17,171 bases of DNA from Desulfosarcina sp. (GTDB lineage: Bacteria; Desulfobacterota; Desulfobacteria; Desulfobacterales; Desulfosarcinaceae), in contig DAOWNV010000023.1 in assembly GCA_030642405.1 (NCBI GenBank), positions 1 to 17,171 on the forward strand, read 5' to 3'. The translations under genes were made by a program, and so were the position numbers. The stretch's first letter is position 1. Each line of letters begins with the position of its first letter. Of this stretch, positions 1 to 6,129 are shown piece after piece. The notes under the pieces were generated by a model. The model was given only the letters and a program-made list of their open reading frames with translations, was not told the origin of the DNA and ran no database searches.

Positions 1-783
1 CGGCGAGACATAAATAGTATTTGTGCCGCCATTTTCATTTTCTCCATAGATATAGCCGTTGATTTCTTTGGCCAGGGCATGGGCCTTTTTAATGATTTCA
101 TCCCTGGGACCGATGGTCTGAACATCTTCCGGACAAGCCTCAATGCAGGCCGGCAGTTCACCCTCCTCTATCCGTTGGTAACAGCGGTCGCATTTGTACA
201 TGACACCGTTTCCGGCCAGGGAAGGCAAAAGGTCCAAATACAATCCCGTTCCCGTTTGACGCTGGGGAACATCCCACGGGCAGACCTTGTTGCATTTGGA
301 CCCGCCCAAACAAATATCCGAATCTATCCTTGAGATGCCGTTTTTCAGCTGTTTCGCTGATCCCCATGGACAAAGCTTTACGCAAGGCGGGTTGACGCAA
401 TGCATGCATCGTCGGGGGATTGTCAGTTCCGTCTCTTCACCGTCGATTTCTACTTCGGCATGCTGAATAAACAACCAGTTGTAAGGGGTCAACCGGTCAT
501 TCACATCCTGTTTTTCGGACCAGTCTTCAATCGGAACTCGGTTGGGGTACATTTTCGGATAGGGTTTCTTTGGATCGGGAAATTTTTCAAAATTGACCTC
601 CGAGCAGGCATACACGCATTCTTCACAGCCGATACACTTGCTGATATCCAGCAGGGTTGCCAGATGCGTTGCCTCATCAGGTTTGGCGGCTGACGCCGCT
701 CCTGGAAGACTTGAGACTGCCACCCCGGCAGCAGCTGCCATACCTCCTTTCAAAAACATTCTTCTAGAAATCTGCTGTCCCAT
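1..783 (-). CDS. Tat-exported 4Fe-4S dicluster protein (DmsB/NarH/PsrB-type electron-transfer subunit), C-terminus cut by window edge
   Basis: The minus-strand frame starts at ATG 783 behind AGGAGG (4-nt spacing) and is open to base 1, giving 261 residues. The N-terminus has a twin-arginine signal (SRRMFLKGG, residues 6-14) followed by a hydrophobic Ala/Gly stretch to about residue 32, so the protein should fold in the cytoplasm and be exported. Four cysteine groups follow in the order of complex iron-sulfur molybdoenzyme beta subunits: C50/C53/C56/C60, C126/C129/C134/C138, C158/C164/C168 and C198/C201/C213/C217. Group III reads CLGGSKCNKVCP, so the usual second cysteine is Gly161. By family knowledge it carries electrons between a membrane quinol protein and a molybdopterin subunit, but neither partner is visible here. 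Its substrate is unknown. Confidence 0.9.
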   Translation of the reverse strand, partial: MGQQISRRMFLKGGMAAAAGVAVSSLPGAASAAKPDEATHLATLLDISKCIGCEECVYACSEVNFEKFPDPKKPYPKMYPNRVPIEDWSEKQDVNDRLTPYNWLFIQHAEVEIDGEETELTIPRRCMHCVNPPCVKLCPWGSAKQLKNGISRIDSDICLGGSKCNKVCPWDVPQRQTGTGLYLDLLPSLAGNGVMYKCDRCYQRIEEGELPACIEACPEDVQTIGPRDEIIKKAHALAKEINGYIYGENENGGTNTIYVSP

Positions 784-923
784 TTAACCTCCTGATAAGT
801 TGGATATTTTCACAATTTTAAAAAAACCTTTGAAAATTGCCTATAAAGAGCCGAGATGTATGAAACGGTTACAATTAAAATCCTTGATTATCGCCCCTAT
901 CATTTTGATAACTCTTCGTGTTG

Positions 924-2357
924 TTACCATGTGTCGACAAAATTGCGGCGCTGCTTGAAGGGCCCCTCTCTCTTCGGTACCGCGTTTAGGGCTTTTAGAA
1001 TAACTTCCTTTGTGTCTGCCGGGTCAATGACGGCATCGATCTCCAAATGAGCCGCAGCTTCGGTTGCCTTACCGATCTCATACATGGCGGCGACAAGCTT
1101 ATCAAACAGCGCCTTGCGTTCAGCTCCATCCTCGACTGCGGCCAGTTCTTTTTTGTAACCCAGTTTTACAGCCCCTTCCAGGCCCATACCGCCGAATTCA
1201 CCGGTCGGCCATGCAGCAATGTAAACAGGTGTGAGAAAACTACCGCCAGTCATGGCCATGGCGCCAAGACCATACCCCTTGCGAAGAACAATGGCGACAA
1301 CCGGAACAGTCACACTTGCAAATGAAACAAAAAGGCTTGACATCCGGCGGACCGCAGCCTGTGTTTCGCTTTCAGGTCCGACCATAAACCCTGGGGTGTC
1401 GGTAAGGGAAAGAATCGGCATATCGAAGGCATCGCAAAGCTGCAGAAAACGCGATGCTTTTTCAGCGCCTTCCGCATCCACAGCTCCGGCCAGGTGCATG
1501 CAGTTATTAGCAATCAACCCAATCGGTTTACCCTCCAGCCGTATAAAGCCCGTTACCATACCCGGTCCATAGCCGCGCCGTAATTCCATAAATGAATCTT
1601 TGTCAGCCAGAACTTGGATCGCCTTGCGTACCTGATATGTCCTTCGCCGGTTATCCGGAACGATATATCGAAGTGCCGATTGATCATTGCAGGACCAGTT
1701 TCCGATTGGCCCCTGAAAATAACTCAGCAATTTTTTAGCAATTACGGTCGCGTCAGCTTCATCTTCTGCAACAATATCCACCACACCGTTTTTTTCCTGT
1801 ACATCGATGGGGCCGACTTCCGTTGGTTTATAATGCCCCAGTCCTCCCCCCTCGATCATGGCAGGTCCGGCCATGCCGATCCAGGAAGTACGCGTGGCGA
1901 TCGTAATGTCGGCACATCCGAAAAAGGCGGCATTTCCGGCAAAGCAAAATCCATTGTTAATGGCAATGCGTGGTACCTGGCCGCTGAGTTTGGCCCAGGT
2001 AAAAAAACTCTTTAAATTAAGACCGGCAATCATGGTTCGGACATCGACATCTCCAGGACGGCCTCCCCCGCCTTCGGTGTACATGATGACCGGCAGCTTC
2101 AAATCTTCTGCTATATCGAAAATGCGGTCCAGTTTTTTATGGTGAAAATACCCCTGTGTGCCTGCCAGAACCGAGTAATCATAAATTACAACAGCGACCT
2201 GGCCCCTGTCTTTGCCGAACAAATCCCGGTTGATGGTGGCCGTGCCCGTGATGACACCGTCTGCCGCTGTGTTAATCTGCAGGTCTTCATATTTCTGACG
2301 CTGACGTTGTGCGGCAACTGCCAGTTGGCCGTATTCTACAAAAGAACCGGTATCCAC
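924..2357 (-). CDS. acyl-CoA carboxylase carboxyltransferase (beta) subunit, main open frame; 5' end lies in another frame
   Basis: This frame carries 477 residues from GTG 2357 and reads as a biotin-dependent carboxyltransferase with two crotonase-fold halves. The N-terminal half has the Gly-rich loop GGGGRPGD and the stretch AGNAAFFGCADITIATR. The C-terminal half has LTDTPGFMVGPESE and LRKGYGLGAMAMTGG. The family transfers carboxyl between carboxybiotin and an acyl-CoA such as propionyl- or acetyl-CoA. The specific substrate cannot be read, and no biotin carboxylase gene is nearby. Recognisable family sequence (ERGYRTARENLTDL) continues upstream of GTG 2357 in the same frame with no start codon. 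The GTG is therefore probably not the original start, and it has no clear ribosome site. The ancestral start is most likely ATG 2502, now separated by a 7-bp duplication. Made from GTG 2357, the product would lack about 46 N-terminal residues. Confidence 0.85.
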   Translation of the reverse strand: MDTGSFVEYGQLAVAAQRQRQKYEDLQINTAADGVITGTATINRDLFGKDRGQVAVVIYDYSVLAGTQGYFHHKKLDRIFDIAEDLKLPVIMYTEGGGGRPGDVDVRTMIAGLNLKSFFTWAKLSGQVPRIAINNGFCFAGNAAFFGCADITIATRTSWIGMAGPAMIEGGGLGHYKPTEVGPIDVQEKNGVVDIVAEDEADATVIAKKLLSYFQGPIGNWSCNDQSALRYIVPDNRRRTYQVRKAIQVLADKDSFMELRRGYGPGMVTGFIRLEGKPIGLIANNCMHLAGAVDAEGAEKASRFLQLCDAFDMPILSLTDTPGFMVGPESETQAAVRRMSSLFVSFASVTVPVVAIVLRKGYGLGAMAMTGGSFLTPVYIAAWPTGEFGGMGLEGAVKLGYKKELAAVEDGAERKALFDKLVAAMYEIGKATEAAAHLEIDAVIDPADTKEVILKALNAVPKREGPFKQRRNFVDTW

Positions 2358-2397
2358 AAGATCAGTCAGATTCTCCCGGGCGGTTCGATATCCCCTT

Positions 2398-2502
2398 TCA
2401 TGTCTGCTGTCTGCTGTCTGTGGCCTTAGTGCGCTTTATATCCTGCGTACGGGATAACAATTTCTCCAGCATCACCAGTCTTGATTTGTTTTCATCACTC
2501 AT
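2398..2502 (-). pseudogene. original N-terminus of the carboxyltransferase, cut off by a frameshift after 34 codons
   Basis: ATG 2502 is preceded by AAGAGGAAG at a good distance and opens a 34-codon frame (MSDENKSRLVMLEKLL...) that stops at TGA 2400-2398. Dropping one 7-nt unit from the tandem repeat at 2401-2420 joins this frame to the downstream one as KATDSRHERGYRTARENL. That is the usual N-terminal run of acyl-CoA carboxylase beta subunits (RHxRGxRTARE). The joined protein would be 523 residues, normal for the family. The present state is therefore off, unless translation restarts downstream or ribosomes shift frame. Confidence 0.8.
2401..2420. repeat. heptanucleotide tandem repeat (TGTCTGC, 2.9 copies) inside a coding region
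   Basis: The plus strand reads TGTCTGC twice and then TGTCTG, a perfect period-7 tract of 20 nt. It lies exactly where the carboxyltransferase frame breaks. Because 7 is not a multiple of 3, each gain or loss of one unit changes the frame, and one unit fewer restores it. Repeats of this type can change copy number by replication slippage. Confidence 0.9.
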
Positions 2503-2536
2503 AAATACTTCCTCTTAATTGCCACCTTACAAAATA

Positions 2537-2555
2537 CGCCGAGTTTTGCTCGGCG
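2537..2555 (-). terminator. possible intrinsic terminator hairpin
   Basis: CGCCGAG and CTCGGCG form a perfect 7-bp GC-rich stem around a 5-nt loop. Read on the minus strand it is followed by TATTTTGT, a weak U-tract. It would end transcription entering from the decayed region at 2635-2884, before the carboxyltransferase start. The short U-tract keeps confidence moderate. Confidence 0.45.
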
Positions 2556-2607
2556 CGATAACGTGTTAATCACTGAGCTCAGTTGTTTGCACTTTATTGC
2601 ATTAAAT

Positions 2608-2637
2608 TAGTTGTGTGCCGTTAACGGTACACAACTA
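2608..2637. repeat. 30-bp near-perfect palindrome
   Basis: Two 15-nt arms meet at GTTAAC with no spacer: TAGTTGTGTGCCGTT followed by AACGGTACACAACTA. Fourteen of 15 pairs are Watson-Crick and one is G-T. Because that pair is a wobble only on the plus strand, a plus-strand RNA would fold slightly better. It could be a REP-type intergenic repeat, an operator or a transcription end. Together with the hairpin at 2537-2555 and the decayed frames it makes up the 2,503-2,912 gap. Confidence 0.6.
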
Positions 2638-2884
2638 TTGCAGCAATACACCAAGCCGGTATCCGGGATAGAAGAATTGGTTGAAATCGGCGTAGAAACA
2701 ATTCCATTCAACAATAGCAGGTTCACCGCCGCAACGCTTTCAAATTTTTCGGAGTGCTGATGTATTTTCTGATCAACGTTCCCGCTTTCTCAATGAGGGC
2801 TTTGAGTCCCTCCTTTGAAAGCTGTCGAGGGCCATGGATAACAAGTTCGAAAAGATTATCAAGGCCACGATACCATACTTCCAC
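2635..2884 (-). pseudogene. decayed reading frame in two pieces, unrecognised
   Basis: From 2884 to 2723 the minus strand encodes 53 protein-like residues (VEVWYRGLDNLFELVIHG... ending NLKALRR). Immediately after, in another frame, 2727 to 2635 encodes GEPAIVEWNCFYADF... ending YRLGVLLQ before TAG. The pieces join end to end with a one-base shift, which suggests one former gene. The first piece could start only at GTG 2884, with no ribosome site, and that frame is closed by TAA a few codons further upstream. No family was recognised. Chance is possible for frames this short. Confidence 0.35.
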
Positions 2885-2912
2885 TGATAATGTGAAGATT
2901 TCTTAATTAACA

Positions 2913-3026
2913 ATGCCAAGGAAACGTCCAAAAAGCATCATTAACGTTTATAGACCAAAAAATCCTAACAAAGATAGATTGACAGATAACCAAGCTCAAA
3001 GTATACAAAATTTTAAAAGGAGATAA
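2913..3026 (+). pseudogene. 37-codon remnant resembling the N-terminus of an IS91-family transposase
   Basis: The frame from ATG 2913 reads MPRKRPKSIINVYRPKNPNK and then runs to TAA 3024-3026. From memory of the family, IS91-type transposases often begin with a basic segment leading into a VYRPRNP-like motif. Here the similarity ends after about 20 residues, and the rest looks unrelated. The stop codon overlaps the ribosome site of the next gene. It may be a broken insertion-sequence end next to the CGGC gene, or a short leader frame. Confidence 0.4.
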
Positions 3027-3027
3027 C

Positions 3028-3408
3028 ATGACTAAAGTTGCAATTATTCGTTGCGAAAAAAACGAAACCAGATGTCCGCTGACAAATTGCTTTAATTGCA
3101 TGATAGAGACAAAAGAAGGGTTCAAAAAATACAGCGAATGCATACCTGCAGGTATCTTTACTTGTCGCTGTCCGGGTGAAAATAGCGTTGAGCTGGCAAA
3201 AATATTGAAAGCAAAAGGTTCTGATGTAATTCATTTTTGCACCTGTGCTTTTTCCCAAAAAACAGAGAGCGGGTGGCAAATTGAAAATGGTGGGTTTTGT
3301 GATAAGCTTGATGAGATCATTGACCGTATCCATATAGAAACCGGCCTGCCGTGCGTCAAAGGGACAGCGCATCTGCCCAAATCTTATGAGCTAAAAGTTT
3401 GGGAATGA
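3028..3408 (+). CDS. CGGC domain-containing protein
   Basis: A 126-residue cytoplasmic protein starts at ATG 3028 behind AAAAGGAGATAAC, a strong ribosome site. It opens with KVAIIRCEKN and CPLTNC and continues with CRCPGENSVELAKILKAKG and GSDVIHFCTCAF. This is the layout of the CGGC family (PF08821), small cysteine-rich proteins presumed to bind metal, of unproved function and common in anaerobes. Eleven cysteines occur in 126 residues (C9, C16, C21, C24, C38, C46, C48, C71, C73, C91, C109). The gene stands alone on the plus strand, after a transposase-like remnant and before non-coding sequence. Confidence 0.85.
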   Translation: MTKVAIIRCEKNETRCPLTNCFNCMIETKEGFKKYSECIPAGIFTCRCPGENSVELAKILKAKGSDVIHFCTCAFSQKTESGWQIENGGFCDKLDEIIDRIHIETGLPCVKGTAHLPKSYELKVWE

Positions 3409-3705
3409 AAAAGGGGTCACAAGCAAATATCGTTTTCGAATAATGTAAAAGGAAAAGGAGACACTTGTTTGCCTGCAAAACGTTCCCGTGTTTGGGCAAT
3501 CCAGATATCGTATTCGGCACAGAAGTATACCAGTCGCCCATCCAACTTCTCCCTTTTCAGACGCTGGTCAACACGAAACTGAGACATGAAAGAATGCACC
3601 CTTTCTGTTCTTACGGGCATTTTTTATTGCAATGTCAATCGCTTGCCGTGCCACCCCCACGCCGAGCCACCCCCACGCGGAAGCTGTTTTCTACATATCT
3701 TCACT
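3409..3705. other. gene-poor gap with a possible decayed minus-strand frame
   Basis: A minus-strand frame at 3620-3417 (67 codons, FMSQFRVDQRLKREKLDGR and VYFCAEYDIWIAQTRERF) has protein-like composition. It has no ribosome site and an upstream in-frame stop only two codons before its ATG. Another minus frame just upstream (ARQAIDIAIKNARKNRKG) could be its continuation after a frameshift. The overlapping plus-strand frame from TTG 3465 has an AGGAG upstream but an unlikely protein composition. No family was recognised and no gene is called. Confidence 0.3.
3648..3679. repeat. G/C-strand-biased 13-bp direct repeat
   Basis: GCCACCCCCACGC occurs at 3650-3662 and again at 3666-3678, a period of 16. 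On the minus strand this is GCGTGGGGGTGGC twice. It interrupts the possible decayed frame and may be a small intergenic repeat or a slippage product. Confidence 0.7.
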
Positions 3706-3882
3706 CTATTTGATATATCGCATGCCCATACCGTATCGAATAGTCTCTTGGTCATTCACTTCCTGCCGCCATTTGACCTGGGCTACGATAGCAGATCTCG
3801 GCCCGATCTCATCAAAGGTTTTGAATCTTTTTTCGGGTAGCTTATGTGCTTTGTCACCGTCAAGATTAGAAATCTTTTCCAT
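3706..3882 (-). CDS. small protein coupled to the response regulator, PilZ-like tail
   Basis: The 58-residue frame starts at ATG 3882 with AGGAGG six nucleotides upstream. That site lies inside the end of the response-regulator gene, and the two frames overlap by 17 nt, which suggests translational coupling. The C-terminal half (IVAQVKWRQE, then YGMGMRYIK) resembles the last two strands of a PilZ domain. The RxxxR and DxSxxG motifs that bind cyclic di-GMP in true PilZ domains are missing, so it is either a PilZ fragment or an unrelated small protein. It is the last gene of the transporter-kinase-regulator operon. Its function is unknown. Confidence 0.55.
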   Translation of the reverse strand: MEKISNLDGDKAHKLPEKRFKTFDEIGPRSAIVAQVKWRQEVNDQETIRYGMGMRYIK

Positions 3883-4336
3883 CTTCTTCCTCCTGCCCAA
3901 AAACACGGCTGGGATAACGGATCAATTCCTGGATTTTGGCATCCCGAATTTTCGAGTCATGGGCTGCCTTTTTTTGGAAGGCCTGTGCCATCTTGTTAAG
4001 CAGGTCATCAAACTTAACGGGTTTTATCAGATAATCGAAGGCTCCCTGTTTCATCCCCTCAATGCTTGTCTCGACGGATGCATGGCCGGTAAGCAGCAAA
4101 ACCTCCACTAGTGGCTGTATACGTTTGATTTCCCTCAATGTTTCGATACCATCCATTCCGCCCGGCATTTTGATATCCAAAAGCACAACGTCATATAGTT
4201 CATCTTCAAGCGCTTGAATCGCATCTTCACCGCTGGCGACACCAATGGCATGTAAATTTCGCTTTTTCAAACGATTGACGATGGTCTCCTGGAAATCGAT
4301 TTCGTCGTCTACTACCAGTATCCTGAAAGTATTCAC
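3866..4336 (-). CDS. receiver-only response regulator (CheY-like fold, no output domain)
   Basis: The 156-residue protein starts at GTG 4336 behind AGGGAGGTG. It is one receiver domain at residues 4-122: acidic pair D10/D11, phospho-acceptor D54 in VVLLDIKMPGG, T83 in LLLTGHAS, and K105 in YLIKPVKF. About 34 residues of charged helix follow, with no helix-turn-helix, AAA+ or enzymatic domain. It lies 96 nt after the histidine kinase and is surely its partner. Its sequence resembles the receivers of NtrC/DctD-type regulators, whose usual sigma-54 activation domain is absent here. It may act by protein-protein contact, relay phosphate to another regulator, or work through the small protein coupled to it. 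Confidence 0.92.
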   Translation of the reverse strand: MNTFRILVVDDEIDFQETIVNRLKKRNLHAIGVASGEDAIQALEDELYDVVLLDIKMPGGMDGIETLREIKRIQPLVEVLLLTGHASVETSIEGMKQGAFDYLIKPVKFDDLLNKMAQAFQKKAAHDSKIRDAKIQELIRYPSRVFGQEEEDGKDF

Positions 4337-4432
4337 TTGAGCACCTCCCTTTCAACCAATTGAAAATTGAGTAATATTTTGGAAATTAATACAAGTAATG
4401 AGTAGATAGCACCCATTATATGCTAAGCGAAA

Positions 4433-6100
4433 CTACTTTTTCTCCGGCAGCACAACCGGCAGGTACACTAAAAAAGCAGTCCCCTGTCCTTCCTCGCTTT
4501 CTAAACGAATGTTGCCACCCATTTTCTCTATGATGCGATAACTGATGGACAACCCCAGCCCGGTGCCCTTGCCGTTGGGTTTGGTTGTATAAAATGGGTC
4601 GAAAACTCTCTTTTGAACGGACCGAGGAATTCCGGGGCCATCATCGCTGATGCCAATAATCAACCATTGATCTTTTCTTTTTGTCGTAACCTCGATGATT
4701 CCATCGTTACCGATGGCATCAACGGCGTTGTTGATCAGATTCATGAAAACCTGCTGTAACTGAGATTCGTCACTGGCGATGACCGGTAGTTGATCGGAAT
4801 ACCGTTTCCGGATCTCGATGTTATTGATCCTTGCATGATTATTCAACATCTCAATAGTGCGGTCAAGCACCGTGTTGATCTCCACATCATCCAGGCGCGG
4901 TTCCATGCGCCTGGCAAACCCCAACATGGAATGGGTAATCTTTTTGGCCCGGTCCACATGTTCCTCGATTTTTTCAATGGATGTTGCAAACTCCATGTAA
5001 TTTTGACTGTTTTGAAATTCTTCATCAGCCAGCAGGTCCGCCATCCACCCCGCTTTTTCACCAATTACCGCCAAAGGGTTGTTGATTTCATGGGCAATCC
5101 CCGTTGCCATTTTACCCAGCGCCGCCAACTTGTCCTGCTGAATCATTTGAGCGCTGAGTTCCCCAATCTCACGATCGGACCGCTCCAGGTGACGGAACAA
5201 TGTGTGGGAAATCAGCACAATCGCCAGAAGAATGGCCACGCCACCGATGACAATGATAAGTATTGCCGTATTGCGGGCACCGCCCATCCACCCACTCTTC
5301 TCGCGGCCGGCCTGACTGACCACCAACATCCAGTCATCACCCTTGAGCCATGACCCGCCAATAAAACGTGTACCGCCCTTCGAGTCTTTCTGTTCGACCA
5401 CCGTTGTACCCTCACCGAACCGTTGGGTATTGATGTTCGAACGGCTGAGGACGGCGCCATCAAAACGCGGGCTGGTTTGGAAAAAGCCTTCTTGGTTGAT
5501 AATATAGGCGTCGCCGGTCCCACCCACTTGCGCGCTACGCACCAGTCGGTTGAAGATTTCCGAGTCAATAGTGGCCCTGAGTATCCAGTTGCTGCTGCCT
5601 GACTCACCCTTCACCGCGATGATAAAGTGGGGAACCTGACGAAATCCCATATAAACATCGCTGATATAGGTTCCCCGCCGCATGACTTCATCAAACCATG
5701 GCTGCTCAAAATAGTTCAACCCGTATAAACTGTATGGTCCGGCGTAGGCCAATTGCTGCCCGTGTTGGTCGATGATGCCCAGGTCCACCAAACCCAGCCC
5801 CTCGGTGCGACGGTTGACCGCTTTGAAAAGGTGGCTTAGGTTCTGCTGTTTGCTGAGCATTTCAAAGGACTGGGTTTCCACGATCATGGCCAAAATGCTG
5901 GTACGTTCCTTTAAAAATACATCCAGCGCGTTACTCTCCGACTTGGCCAAATGGAGAATTTGATCTTCGATTTGCGCTTTATAGATCTTGTTAAACTGGT
6001 AGTAAATGGCGGCTCCCAGAAGAACAAGCGGGCCGATGGATACCACCAGGGTGATGCTGATCAGCTTTATTTTTAGCTTCTTATATAGGGTTCTTTTCAT
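4433..6100 (-). CDS. membrane histidine kinase with periplasmic Cache sensor (NtrB/DctB-like)
   Basis: The 555-residue protein has a first membrane helix at about 12-33 and a large periplasmic region at about 35-268 with Cache-type features (YFEQPWFDEVMRRGTYISDV, then GDAYIINQEGFF). A second helix follows at about 277-298. The transmitter has the phospho-acceptor H337 in IAHEINNPLAV, an N box around N454-N458 (NLINNAVDAI), DDGPG at 486-490, and KGTGLGLSI at 511-519. ATG 6100 follows the transporter stop by 29 nt, so the two genes are co-transcribed. Cache kinases commonly bind small organic acids or amino acids. The position here suggests it senses the transporter's substrate. The adjacent receiver-only protein is its likely phospho-partner. 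Confidence 0.93.
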   Translation of the reverse strand: MKRTLYKKLKIKLISITLVVSIGPLVLLGAAIYYQFNKIYKAQIEDQILHLAKSESNALDVFLKERTSILAMIVETQSFEMLSKQQNLSHLFKAVNRRTEGLGLVDLGIIDQHGQQLAYAGPYSLYGLNYFEQPWFDEVMRRGTYISDVYMGFRQVPHFIIAVKGESGSSNWILRATIDSEIFNRLVRSAQVGGTGDAYIINQEGFFQTSPRFDGAVLSRSNINTQRFGEGTTVVEQKDSKGGTRFIGGSWLKGDDWMLVVSQAGREKSGWMGGARNTAILIIVIGGVAILLAIVLISHTLFRHLERSDREIGELSAQMIQQDKLAALGKMATGIAHEINNPLAVIGEKAGWMADLLADEEFQNSQNYMEFATSIEKIEEHVDRAKKITHSMLGFARRMEPRLDDVEINTVLDRTIEMLNNHARINNIEIRKRYSDQLPVIASDESQLQQVFMNLINNAVDAIGNDGIIEVTTKRKDQWLIIGISDDGPGIPRSVQKRVFDPFYTTKPNGKGTGLGLSISYRIIEKMGGNIRLESEEGQGTAFLVYLPVVLPEKK

Positions 6101-6129
6101 CGTTTCATTACCTATATCTTGTCATTTCA

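Noticed and set aside
2393..2410. Programmed ribosomal frameshift as the explanation of the split carboxyltransferase
   Set aside because: The sequence before the TGA (ACA TGA) is not a known slippery site, and the tandem repeat explains the shift more simply. It is kept only as an alternative in the finding.
3632..4111. 159-codon plus-strand frame
   Set aside because: It overlaps the receiver gene and the coupled small gene on the opposite strand and has no protein-like pattern.
4790..5353. 187-codon plus-strand frame
   Set aside because: It lies wholly antisense to the histidine kinase gene, whose motifs are unmistakable, and has no ribosome site or family features.
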